From Castellaniella sp034675905 (GTDB lineage: Bacteria; Pseudomonadota; Gammaproteobacteria; Burkholderiales; Burkholderiaceae_B), in contig NZ_JAUCCV010000010.1 of NCBI RefSeq assembly GCF_034675905.1, forward strand, positions 434,001 through 498,000: a stretch of 64,000 nt of DNA, in the 5' to 3' direction. The notes below the pieces were generated by a model. It was not told the origin of the DNA and ran no database searches. It saw only the letters and a list, made by a program, of their open reading frames with translations. This document shows positions 1 through 7,722 of this stretch, piece by piece. The position numbers and the translations under genes were made by a program. Position 1 is the first letter of the stretch, and every line of letters starts with the position of its first letter.

Positions 1-411
1 GATCTGCGCCAGCAAGTCACTTTCAGCGACCACGGTTTCGTCATTTCACCGCTGACTTGCGGTATCCGGGTCGGCGGCGCCGTCGAACTGGCAGGCCTGA
101 ACCGTGCGCCCGACTATCGTCGCGCCCAGACCATGCTGGACAAGGCCAAGACCTTCTTCCCCGAGCTGGATACATCGGGAGGCACCCAATGGATGGGCTT
201 TCGCCCCAGCCTGCCGGACTCCCTGCCCATCATCGCCCGGTCGCCACGCCACCCGGCGGCCATCTATGCCTTTGGTCACGGGCACCTGGGCCTGACCCAA
301 AGCGCCGCGACAGCCCGACTGGTGCGCGACCTGGCGATGCATCAGCCTCCCGCGATCGACCTGCACCCCTACCGGGTGAACCGGTTTTCTCTTTTTGGCG
401 CCCGCTCATGA
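1..411 (+). CDS. FAD-dependent D-amino acid (D-hydroxyproline) oxidoreductase, C-terminal part
   Basis: The gene is cut by the window edge; the reading frame is open from base 1 and 136 residues are visible to the TGA at 409-411. The C-terminus has the DadA/glycine-oxidase family pattern: WMGFRPSLPDSLPIIA followed by YAFGHGHLGLTQSAATARL, the FAD-contacting tail of these flavoproteins. Its stop codon overlaps the start of the hydroxyproline epimerase gene (ATGA), so the two are translationally coupled. In hydroxyproline degradation a flavoprotein of this kind oxidises cis-4-hydroxy-D-proline to pyrroline-4-hydroxy-2-carboxylate, so that role is inferred from the neighbours. Its N-terminal Rossmann motif lies outside the window. 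Confidence 0.8.
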   Translation, partial: DLRQQVTFSDHGFVISPLTCGIRVGGAVELAGLNRAPDYRRAQTMLDKAKTFFPELDTSGGTQWMGFRPSLPDSLPIIARSPRHPAAIYAFGHGHLGLTQSAATARLVRDLAMHQPPAIDLHPYRVNRFSLFGARS

Positions 412-1343
412 CACGCATCTCTATTCTGGATTCCCATACCGGCGGCGAACCGACCCGCCTGGTGCTCGACGGCTTTCCCGATCCGGGGCCGGGCGATATG
501 GCCCAACGCCGCGCCCGGCTGGCAGCACAGCACGACGACTGGCGCAAAGCGGTCATTCTGGAACCGCGCGGCCACGACGTGCTGGTCGGCGCGCTGCTCT
601 GTCCGCCCCAGGACCCCGCATCCGCGGCCGGCGTGATCTTTTTCAACAATACCGGCTACCTGGGCATGTGCGGCCACGGCACCATCGGCCTGATCGTATC
701 CCTGGCCTATCTGGGGCGCATCCAGCCAGGCGTGCACCAGATCGAAACACCGGTCGGGCCGGTCGCAGCGACCTTGCACTCAGACGGCAGCGTCAGCGTG
801 CGCAACGTCCCCTCCTACCGCCACCGCAAGGACGTCACAGTGGACGTGCCTGGGCTGGGGCCGGTCACCGGCGATATCGCCTGGGGCGGCAACTGGTTCT
901 TCCTGACCCATGCCCTGGACAAGGTCTATCCCGGCGCCGACACCCGGCAACTGACGGAATACGCGGCAGCCATCAGCGATGCGCTGGACACACAAGGCAT
1001 CCGGGGGCGCGATGGCGGCCTGATCGACCACATCGAACTGTTCGGCAACGATCCCGACGCCGACAGCCGCAGCTTTGTCCTGTGCCCCGGCAAAGCCTAT
1101 GACCGTTCACCCTGCGGCACCGGCACCAGCGCCAAAATCGCCTGCCTGGCCGCAGACGGCAAACTGCAGCCCGGCCAGATCTGGCGTCAGGCCAGCATCA
1201 TCGGCAGCCAGTTCCAGGCCAGCTACGAACCCGGCCCCGACGGCACAGTCATCCCCACCATCCGCGGGCAAGCGCACATCAGCGGTGAAACGACCCTGAT
1301 TTTGCAGGATGGCGACCCCTTCGCCTGGGGAATCCAGGCCTGA
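408..1343 (+). CDS. lhpA: 4-hydroxyproline 2-epimerase (proline racemase family)
   Basis: A 311-residue proline racemase family enzyme. Both catalytic cysteines of the two-base mechanism are visible: Cys88 in GMCGHGTIG and Cys236 in SPCGTGTSAK. A Cys at the second position separates racemases/epimerases from the Thr-bearing trans-3-hydroxyproline dehydratases. It should convert trans-4-hydroxy-L-proline to cis-4-hydroxy-D-proline in the cytosol, feeding the flavoprotein encoded just upstream. The ATG at 408 is chosen because it overlaps the upstream stop and begins the family's conserved MxRIxxxDSHTGGEPTR start. Proline racemase is the alternative, but the semialdehyde dehydrogenase and deaminase nearby favour hydroxyproline. 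Confidence 0.9.
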   Translation: MTRISILDSHTGGEPTRLVLDGFPDPGPGDMAQRRARLAAQHDDWRKAVILEPRGHDVLVGALLCPPQDPASAAGVIFFNNTGYLGMCGHGTIGLIVSLAYLGRIQPGVHQIETPVGPVAATLHSDGSVSVRNVPSYRHRKDVTVDVPGLGPVTGDIAWGGNWFFLTHALDKVYPGADTRQLTEYAAAISDALDTQGIRGRDGGLIDHIELFGNDPDADSRSFVLCPGKAYDRSPCGTGTSAKIACLAADGKLQPGQIWRQASIIGSQFQASYEPGPDGTVIPTIRGQAHISGETTLILQDGDPFAWGIQA

Positions 1344-1345
1344 TC

Positions 1346-2002
1346 ATGCCCACTACCACGCCCCCCACAAAAACCCGCGCCACCGAAGCCGCCTACGATG
1401 CCATCGAGCAGCTGATCGCCACCCTGCAGCTGGAGCCCAACCAGCCCATCGTGGAAAGCGATCTGATCCGCCTGACCGGCCTGGGACGCACTCCCATCCG
1501 CGAAGCGCTGATGCGTCTGGTCGCCAGCGGCCTGATCGAGCAACAGCCGCGCCGAGGCCTGCGCGTCAGCGAAATCCGCATCGCGGAACACCTGATCCTG
1601 ATCGATACCCGCCGGGTCTTGGAGCGCCTGATTGCCACGTCCGCCGCCCGTCGAGCAACCCCGGACCAACGGGCCCGCCTGCTGCAATGCGGCCAGGACA
1701 TGGTGGATGCCGCGCAGCGCGGCGACCTGGCCGCCTACATGCAGGCCGACCAGGCGCTGGATCGCATCAACCATGAAGCCTGCCGCAATCCCTATGCGGT
1801 CCAGGCAATCGTGCCGATGATCATTCAATGCAGACGGTTCTGGTACGCCTACCAGCACGAAGGCGACCTGGAACGGGGCGCGCGCAGCCACCTGCTCGAA
1901 GTCCAGGGCATCCACGCCAACAACCCTGAACAAGCGGTCGCCGGCGCGGATGCCCTGATGGACTATCTGATGGAATTCACCCGCACCGTGATAGAAGCCT
2001 AG
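1346..2002 (+). CDS. GntR family (FadR/FCD subfamily) transcriptional regulator
   Basis: A 218-residue regulator with an N-terminal winged helix-turn-helix (residues about 12-75, containing the GntR signature GLGRTPIREALMRLVASGLI) and a C-terminal helical FCD ligand domain. It starts two bases after the epimerase stop and is cotranscribed with it. By position it is the likely local regulator of hydroxyproline catabolism, sensing a pathway intermediate. The perfect palindrome at 4501-4533, upstream of the divergent half of the cluster, is a candidate target. The effector is unknown. The gene converges on the dehydrogenase gene, with 42 bases between stops. Confidence 0.88.
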   Translation: MPTTTPPTKTRATEAAYDAIEQLIATLQLEPNQPIVESDLIRLTGLGRTPIREALMRLVASGLIEQQPRRGLRVSEIRIAEHLILIDTRRVLERLIATSAARRATPDQRARLLQCGQDMVDAAQRGDLAAYMQADQALDRINHEACRNPYAVQAIVPMIIQCRRFWYAYQHEGDLERGARSHLLEVQGIHANNPEQAVAGADALMDYLMEFTRTVIEA

Positions 2003-2044
2003 CCCCTACAGAAGAAGGCCCGGCCCGCGCAGCGTGGGGGCCCC

Positions 2045-3526
2045 CTAATTCACATACCAGATGGTTTTGGTTTGCTGGTATTGGTCCAGGGCTTCCAGGC
2101 CGTTGTCGCGTCCGCCGAAGCCGGACTGTTTATAGCCGCCGAACGGGGTGGAGATGTCGCCTTCGGAAAACCCGTTGATGGACACCGTACCCGCCTGGAT
2201 GGCACGGGCAACACGCTGGGCGCGGCCGACGTCCCGGGTATACAGAGAAGCGGCCAGACCATAGGCGCTGTCGTTGGCCAGTTCAATAGCCTCGGCCTCG
2301 GTCTCGAAAGGCGTCACCGCCAGGATGGGGCCGAAGACCTCTTCCCGGAACAGACGCGAATCTGCCGTCACCTGATCGAAGATCGTCGGTTCGACGTACC
2401 AGCCGCTGCCCAGATCGGCATGGACGCGCCCGCCATGCACCAGACGCGCGCCTTGGGCGGCGGCATCGTCCAGAAAGCTGCGCACCTTGTCGAAATGCGC
2501 GCGCTCGACCATCGGGCCGATCTGCACGGATTCGTCAGTGGGCAGGCCGACCTTCCAGGCAGACAGCCGTTCGCGCAAACGATCCAGCACGGCATCCTTG
2601 ATGCTGTTTTGCACGATCAGACGCGACCCGCAGCTGCAGTTCTCGCCCATATTCCAAAATGCCGCCGCCAAGACATGATCGACCAGACCATCCAGATCGG
2701 CATCTTCGAAAATCACCTGCGGGCTCTTGCCGCCGCATTCCAGCACGATTTCCTTCAGATTGCTCTCGGCGGAATACTTCAGGAAATAGCGTCCGACCTC
2801 GGTTGAACCGGTGAAAGACACCACATCCACATCCATATGCCGGCCCAATGCCTGACCGGCTTCCTCGCCCAGCCCCGTGACCAGCAGCAGGGCTTCCGGC
2901 GGCACGCCCGCTTCGTAGGCCAGCTGCGTCATGCGATAAGCGCTCAGCGAGGTCAGCTCTGCCGGTTTGACGATGACGGAATTGCCCGCCACCAAGGCGG
3001 GGGCGACCTTCCAGGCGTACATCTGCGCCGGGAAATTCCAGGGCAGCACGGCGCCGACCACGCCGATGGGTTCCTTGACGATCAGGCCCAGGGCTGCCGG
3101 GCCGGTCGGGGCGATGCGGCCAAAGCACTTGTCGATGGCCTCGGCGTACCAGCGGAAGGTATCCAGCGTGGCGGGCATGTCGGTATTCAGACATTCGGTG
3201 ATCGGCTTGCCCGCATCCACGCAATCCAGCGCGGCCAGTTCTTCCGCGTGCTGCGTCATCAGGTCGGTCCAGCGCAGCACCACCTGCTTGCGTTCCGCTG
3301 GCGCCAATTGGGACCAGACGCCGGATTTGAAGCCGGCGCGGGCGGCCTTCACCGCCCGATCGACGTCAGCGGCGGTGCCGGCCTCAATCGCGCCGATCCG
3401 GCTGTTGTCGATGGGCGTGGTGTTATCCAGGCGTGCGCCTGGGGCGGTATGGCCCGGAATCAGGTTGCCGGCCCACAGGCTGCCCTGACGGGCCAATTCG
3501 AAAATCTGTTCTTTGGTCTGCGGCAT
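2045..3526 (-). CDS. 2-ketoglutarate semialdehyde dehydrogenase (aldehyde dehydrogenase family)
   Basis: A 493-residue NAD(P)-dependent aldehyde dehydrogenase. The nucleotide-binding segment (PWNFPAQMYAWKVAPALVAGN), the general-base region LECGGKSPQ and the nucleophile region GENCSCGSR are all visible, and the C-terminus keeps PFGGYKQSGFGG. The frame is open further upstream, but the ATG at 3526 is preceded by TAAGGAGAT at ideal spacing, so it is taken as the start. It lies 10 bases downstream of the DapA-family deaminase in the same operon. Sequence alone resembles PuuC-type dehydrogenases; the context makes oxidation of 2-oxoglutarate semialdehyde to 2-oxoglutarate, the last step of hydroxyproline degradation, the best call. 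Confidence 0.85.
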   Translation of the reverse strand: MPQTKEQIFELARQGSLWAGNLIPGHTAPGARLDNTTPIDNSRIGAIEAGTAADVDRAVKAARAGFKSGVWSQLAPAERKQVVLRWTDLMTQHAEELAALDCVDAGKPITECLNTDMPATLDTFRWYAEAIDKCFGRIAPTGPAALGLIVKEPIGVVGAVLPWNFPAQMYAWKVAPALVAGNSVIVKPAELTSLSAYRMTQLAYEAGVPPEALLLVTGLGEEAGQALGRHMDVDVVSFTGSTEVGRYFLKYSAESNLKEIVLECGGKSPQVIFEDADLDGLVDHVLAAAFWNMGENCSCGSRLIVQNSIKDAVLDRLRERLSAWKVGLPTDESVQIGPMVERAHFDKVRSFLDDAAAQGARLVHGGRVHADLGSGWYVEPTIFDQVTADSRLFREEVFGPILAVTPFETEAEAIELANDSAYGLAASLYTRDVGRAQRVARAIQAGTVSINGFSEGDISTPFGGYKQSGFGGRDNGLEALDQYQQTKTIWYVN

Positions 3527-3536
3527 CGTGATCTCC

Positions 3537-4415
3537 TTAGCCCTGGTAGGCATCGAGCATATGCAGGAATTCCTGCGCATCGGCATCCGGCAGGGGCGCC
3601 AGCGGCAGGCGCACCGTGCCGGCCTCGACGCCATGGCGGCGGCAGCCCAGCTTGGCCTTTTGGTTGTAATCGCCGGATTCCATGGCCAGGATGACCGGAT
3701 ACATGCCCGCCATGAGCGAGCGGACCTCGTCCCAACGGCCCGCGCTGGCGGCCTTGACCATCGCCACCTGTTCAGCCGGGAAGACATTGGCGCCGCCGCT
3801 GATCCAGCAACGCACACCCCAGAACAGGAAATCTGCCGCCATGTCGTCGGACCCGCTGATGATCTGAAAATCCGGAATGCGGGCCTGGATCAGGTGCAGC
3901 GCGCGATTGAAGTTGCCGCTGCTTTCCTTGATGGCGACGATATTGGGGATCTTGGCCAGCTCGATCACGGTTTCCACGGCAATCTGCACCCCCACGCGCT
4001 GCGGGAAGTCATACAGGATGATCGGCAGCGGCGTCGCAGCCGCGACGGTGCGGAAATGCTGCAGGATGCCCGCCTGTTCCGGCAAGCTGTAGGGAGGCGT
4101 CGCCAGCATCAGGCCGTCGTATCCCAGCGCCTGCGCACGCTGCGCATGCGTGATCGATTCCGGCGTGGACAGCGCATTGATTCCGGCGATGGTCTTGACC
4201 CGCCCCTGGGCGGCTTCCACCACGGTGCGCAGGACCAGATCGCGCTCTTCAGCGTCCAACGCATAGTATTCGCCGGTGGTTCCGCAGGCCACGATACCGG
4301 CCACGCCCGCTTCGACGAAATGGTTCACCAATTGCGCCAACGCCGGCGCATTGACCTGGCCGTCCGCCGTGAACGGAGTAATGATGGGAACCAGGATACC
4401 TTCGATGTTCATCAT
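3537..4415 (-). CDS. DapA-family pyrroline-4-hydroxy-2-carboxylate deaminase
   Basis: A 292-residue TIM-barrel protein of the dihydrodipicolinate synthase/N-acetylneuraminate lyase family. The Schiff-base lysine is K163 (IVAIKESSGN) and the catalytic tyrosine Y135 (ILYDFPQRVG); the substrate carboxylate loop GTTGEYYAL is at 45-53. In bacterial hydroxyproline pathways a DapA homologue deaminates pyrroline-4-hydroxy-2-carboxylate to 2-oxoglutarate semialdehyde, the substrate of the adjacent dehydrogenase. It is the first gene of the minus-strand operon. Two tandem ATGs exist (4415 and 4412); an AGAGGA motif fits either. True DapA is less likely given the neighbours. Confidence 0.82.
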   Translation of the reverse strand: MMNIEGILVPIITPFTADGQVNAPALAQLVNHFVEAGVAGIVACGTTGEYYALDAEERDLVLRTVVEAAQGRVKTIAGINALSTPESITHAQRAQALGYDGLMLATPPYSLPEQAGILQHFRTVAAATPLPIILYDFPQRVGVQIAVETVIELAKIPNIVAIKESSGNFNRALHLIQARIPDFQIISGSDDMAADFLFWGVRCWISGGANVFPAEQVAMVKAASAGRWDEVRSLMAGMYPVILAMESGDYNQKAKLGCRRHGVEAGTVRLPLAPLPDADAQEFLHMLDAYQG

Positions 4416-4500
4416 GCGTTTTCCTCTGAAAGTGCAATAGGCCGGGGGATCTGCTGCCTACCGGCGCCCTGATCCCCTGCGATATGAGCACAGTCTAGTA

Positions 4501-4533
4501 TCCATTAAATATATTATCAACATATTTAATGGA
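4501..4533. promoter_or_regulatory. Perfect AT-rich inverted repeat, candidate operator
   Basis: Arms TCCATTAAATAT (4501-4512) and its exact complement (4522-4533) flank a 9-base spacer. The element lies about 90 bases upstream of the deaminase gene start in otherwise GC-rich DNA, where the promoter should be. It is a plausible binding site for the cluster's GntR regulator; that pairing is inferred. Confidence 0.55.
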
Positions 4534-4635
4534 TTTGCTGAGAGAAGCCTGCCACCGGCGGTCCGCCGCCGGGTCGCTGCCGCCTCTGCGAATATGCTAG
4601 GCTTGCCAGTCCTTTCTCTTATTCACGGAGACGTC

Positions 4636-4824
4636 ATGCCCACCATGCACATCGAACTGTTCGAAGGCCGCACGGCGGAAAAGAAGCGCGAACTGGTTCA
4701 GGCGCTGACCGAGCGCACCTGCGAAGTGCTGGGTTGCCAGCCGGGGGCGGTGGATATCATCCTGACAGAGATCCGCAAGGATCACTGGGCCACCGGTGGC
4801 GTGCTGTGGTCTGAAAAGACGTAG
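4636..4824 (+). CDS. 4-oxalocrotonate tautomerase family protein
   Basis: A 62-residue small tautomerase. After removal of the initiator Met the N-terminus is Pro1 (MPTMHIELFEGR), the catalytic base of this superfamily, and the length matches 4-oxalocrotonate tautomerase subunits, which assemble as hexamers. The ATG at 4636 is preceded by CGGAG. It interconverts keto and enol acids, but the substrate is not evident: no aromatic meta-cleavage genes are near. It faces away from the hydroxyproline operon and converges on the DUF4168 gene with a 5-base gap. Confidence 0.85.
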   Translation: MPTMHIELFEGRTAEKKRELVQALTERTCEVLGCQPGAVDIILTEIRKDHWATGGVLWSEKT

Positions 4825-4829
4825 CTAGC

Positions 4830-5207
4830 TTACGGCTGCTGGCCGACCAGCCTTTCGACCTTTTTGCGCAATTCCGGGTCCTTGCGCACAGCGTGGCTGA
4901 TGCCGTTGTATTCGGCCACGCTCATCCCGCCGGATTCGACGCGATCCACCATTTTCTGATCCGCCTCGACCCTGACCGCCTGCTTGGCATTCTTATCCTG
5001 GGCGGACTCCAGACGAGGCTGATATTCCGCGACCACCCCGCTGACAGCCCGCACGGCGATGGCATAACGCTGCAGCTGCTCATCCGTCGGCTGATCAATG
5101 GCTTCGTAGGCAGCGCCCGGACCCGCCGCACGCACCGCCGTCATCGGCCCTGCCAGACCCAAAGCAATCACGGAAGCGGCCATGAACGCTTTCATCAACT
5201 GATTCAT
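4830..5207 (-). CDS. DUF4168-type secreted protein
   Basis: A 125-residue protein with a Sec signal peptide (MNQLMKAFMAASVIALGL, cleavage near AVRAAG, residue 27) followed by a soluble helical domain resembling DUF4168: conserved LQRYAIAVRAV, MSVAEYNGI and DPELRKKVERLV segments. Proteins of this type are periplasmic or exported and have no established function. The start at 5207 has AGGAG six bases upstream; a longer in-frame extension would destroy the signal peptide and is rejected. The gene stands alone. Confidence 0.75.
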   Translation of the reverse strand: MNQLMKAFMAASVIALGLAGPMTAVRAAGPGAAYEAIDQPTDEQLQRYAIAVRAVSGVVAEYQPRLESAQDKNAKQAVRVEADQKMVDRVESGGMSVAEYNGISHAVRKDPELRKKVERLVGQQP

Positions 5208-5448
5208 TTCGGACTCCTGATAACGCATGAACAACGCTTTCATGATGGCGGCCGTCCGCCCTGGTTTCAAGTTTCCCGATGCTGGGTCCTGTAACGGCAT
5301 ACCACGAGACAGCCCTCCGGGAAATGCATCAAAGCAGCTACACTGATCACACAAGAAGAGTCCTGATGCGCCGCCCGGCCATCCGCCGATGCCGTGCGCC
5401 GTATTGCCACCTGGCACCCAGGCTCACTCCAGGATGGAACACATACAA

Positions 5449-6111
5449 ATGGATACGGATTTCTGGCTGCAACGCTGGGCGCATGGACAGACCGGCTTTC
5501 ATCAAAACCGGGTCATGCCCCTGCTGCAGAAACACTGGCCGGTGCTGGCCCTGCCCGTCGGCAGCCGGGTGCTGGTCCCCCTGGCAGGCAAATCGCTGGA
5601 CGTCGCCTGGCTGGCGGCTCAAGGCCACCACATCCTGGCAGTAGAACTGTCGCCCCTGGCAGTCGAACAATTCTTCGCTGACCATCATCTGACGCCCTCC
5701 GTGCGCGACCTGCCCCAGGGCCGTCTGTACCAGGCCGAGGGCATTGACTACCTGTGCGGTGACATTTTCAATCTGGACGCCGCCATGCTGGCCGAGTGCC
5801 AGGCCTGCTATGACCGCGCTGCTCTGATCGCCCTGCCGCCCGAACTGCGCGCACGCTATGCCGCGCACGTCTACGGACAGTTGCCTGCAGGCTGCCAGAC
5901 CCTGCTGCTGACGCTGGACTACCCCCAGGCCGAAATGGACGGGCCCCCCTTTGCCGTGCCGGAAACCGAGGTACAAGCGCATTTTGGCGCGCGCTGGCAG
6001 ATCGACAGGCTGGAAATCCGCGACGTGCTGGCCCAGGAACCCAAATTCGCCGCACGCGGCGTCACCCGCATGCACACCACCGTCTACCACCTGACAGCCC
6101 AAACCATCTGA
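5449..6111 (+). CDS. tpm: Thiopurine S-methyltransferase
   Basis: A 220-residue SAM-dependent methyltransferase of the bacterial TPMT family, which also methylates tellurite and selenite in proteobacteria. The family start MDTDFWLQRWAHGQTGFHQ is present, followed by the SAM-binding loop VLVPLAGKSLDVAWLAAQGH and the conserved YDRAALIALPPELRARYA. An in-frame ATG five codons upstream (5434) is possible, but its AGG abuts the start; 5449 gives the family's usual length. It is monocistronic between the DUF4168 gene (divergent) and the HiPIP gene. Confidence 0.92.
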   Translation: MDTDFWLQRWAHGQTGFHQNRVMPLLQKHWPVLALPVGSRVLVPLAGKSLDVAWLAAQGHHILAVELSPLAVEQFFADHHLTPSVRDLPQGRLYQAEGIDYLCGDIFNLDAAMLAECQACYDRAALIALPPELRARYAAHVYGQLPAGCQTLLLTLDYPQAEMDGPPFAVPETEVQAHFGARWQIDRLEIRDVLAQEPKFAARGVTRMHTTVYHLTAQTI

Positions 6112-6219
6112 GCGCCGCCCACAGCACACGCCCGCCCGGCAACTTGCCACATCGGTCCGCCAGGCGAATAATGGGCCTCAAAAGACATACCGGCCCGCGG
6201 GGGTCCTTCAGGAATCCCC

Positions 6220-6528
6220 ATGAAAACTTCTCGTCGCACCTTCTTGATCAACAGCGCAGGGCTGGTGTCCAGCTTGGCTCTGTCCCGTCAGGTTCTGGCC
6301 GCCGACCACGTCGACGAAAACAGTCCCCTGGCCAAACAGCTGGGCTACAAGCACGACGCCACCCAGGTGGACCAGGCCAGCCAGGCCAAATACAAGCCCG
6401 GCGAACACTGCGCCAACTGCCAGCTCTATCAGGGCAAACCGGGCGACGCCTGGGGGCCCTGTCCGATCTTCAGCGGCAAGGATGTCGCTGAAAAAGGCTG
6501 GTGCAGCGCCTATACGCCCAAGGCCTGA
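6220..6528 (+). CDS. High-potential iron-sulfur protein (HiPIP)
   Basis: A 102-residue periplasmic electron carrier. It has a twin-arginine signal (SRRTFL, residues 4-9; cleavage near VLAADH) and four cysteines, C64, C67, C81 and C95, in the HiPIP spacing CxxC-x13-C-x13-C that binds one [4Fe-4S]3+/2+ cluster. HiPIPs shuttle electrons between the bc1 complex and terminal oxidases or reaction centres. CAGGA lies upstream of the ATG. It is a single gene between tpm and galE on the same strand, with no evident functional link to them. Confidence 0.93.
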   Translation: MKTSRRTFLINSAGLVSSLALSRQVLAADHVDENSPLAKQLGYKHDATQVDQASQAKYKPGEHCANCQLYQGKPGDAWGPCPIFSGKDVAEKGWCSAYTPKA

Positions 6529-6589
6529 ACGCTTCCGCCGTCCTGCAAACTGATAGCATGGGGGTTTCCCATCGCATCGGTTTTTGACC

Positions 6590-7609
6590 ATGACGCTTTT
6601 GATCACGGGCGGCGCCGGCTACATCGGTTCGCATACCGTGCTGGAATTCCTCAGCACAGGGCAAGACGTGCTGGTGCTGGACAACCTCAGCAACAGTTCA
6701 CAAGAATCGCTGGCGCGGGTCGCAGCCCTGACCGGCCGCACGCCTGCCTTTGTTCAGGGCGACGTACGCGACCGGGCGCTGCTGGACCAGCTGTTTTCCC
6801 GGCACGCCATCAGCAGCGTGGTGCATTTCGCCGGCCTGAAGGCCGTGGGCGAAAGCGTGCGCAAACCCTTGCAGTATTACGACAACAATGTCACCGGCAC
6901 CCTGGTACTGTGCCAGGCCATGGCAGCTGCCGGCGTATATCACCTGGTCTTCAGTTCGTCCGCCACGGTCTACGGCGACCCGGCAGACATGCCGATCACC
7001 GAGTCCTGCCCGACTGGCCGGCCCACCAACCCCTACGGGCAATCCAAACTGATGGTCGAACAGGTCCTGCAGGATCTGGCCGCCGCCGATCCGCGCTGGT
7101 CCATCGCCCTGTTGCGCTATTTCAATCCCGTCGGCGCTCACGCCAGCGGGCGCATCGGCGAAGACCCGCATGGCATCCCCAACAATCTGCTGCCTTACAT
7201 CAGCCAGGTCGCTGTCGGACGCCTGCCTCAGGTCTCGGTCTTCGGCAACGACTACCCGACCCCGGACGGCACGGGGGTCCGCGATTACATTCATGTGGTC
7301 GATCTGGCCCTGGGCCACCTGGCGGCCTTGAACTATCTGCAGCAGCATACCGGCCTGCAGACCTGGAACCTGGGCACCGGCACCGGCTATTCCGTGCTGG
7401 ACATGATCCATGCATTCGAAGCCGCCTGCGGCCATCCTATTCCCTATGCGGTAGCTCCCCGTCGCCCAGGAGACATCGCCGCCTGCTGGGCGGACCCCGG
7501 CAAAGCTGCCCGCGATCTGGGATGGCGGGCGCAACGCAATCTGGCGCAGATGATGGCCGATGCCTGGCGCTGGCAATCCGGTAATCCAGACGGTTATGCG
7601 GGCGGCTGA
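6590..7609 (+). CDS. galE: UDP-glucose 4-epimerase
   Basis: A 339-residue short-chain dehydrogenase/reductase family epimerase. The NAD-binding GGAGYIGSH is at the N-terminus, the catalytic S/Y/K set is visible (SSSATVYG and PYGQSKLMVE), and RYFNPVGAHASG matches GalE. It interconverts UDP-glucose and UDP-galactose for surface polysaccharides. The ATG at 6590 is used; a TTG two codons upstream is less likely. No Leloir genes are adjacent, so the role is probably lipopolysaccharide or capsule precursor supply. Confidence 0.93.
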   Translation: MTLLITGGAGYIGSHTVLEFLSTGQDVLVLDNLSNSSQESLARVAALTGRTPAFVQGDVRDRALLDQLFSRHAISSVVHFAGLKAVGESVRKPLQYYDNNVTGTLVLCQAMAAAGVYHLVFSSSATVYGDPADMPITESCPTGRPTNPYGQSKLMVEQVLQDLAAADPRWSIALLRYFNPVGAHASGRIGEDPHGIPNNLLPYISQVAVGRLPQVSVFGNDYPTPDGTGVRDYIHVVDLALGHLAALNYLQQHTGLQTWNLGTGTGYSVLDMIHAFEAACGHPIPYAVAPRRPGDIAACWADPGKAARDLGWRAQRNLAQMMADAWRWQSGNPDGYAGG

Positions 7610-7722
7610 CGACCCGCATTACAGAAACTAGGCGGACTTTCCCAGCCTACTGCACAGATCAAGCGTATAGGGTTTTCCCTAATATAGAGGCTATCGTCCT
7701 TGGATACGCCCCGGTAAACCCC

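Noticed and set aside
7668..7681. Short palindrome TAGGG-TTTT-CCCTA before the first chemoreceptor
   Set aside because: A five-base stem is too short to set apart from chance, and it matches no flagellar sigma promoter element.
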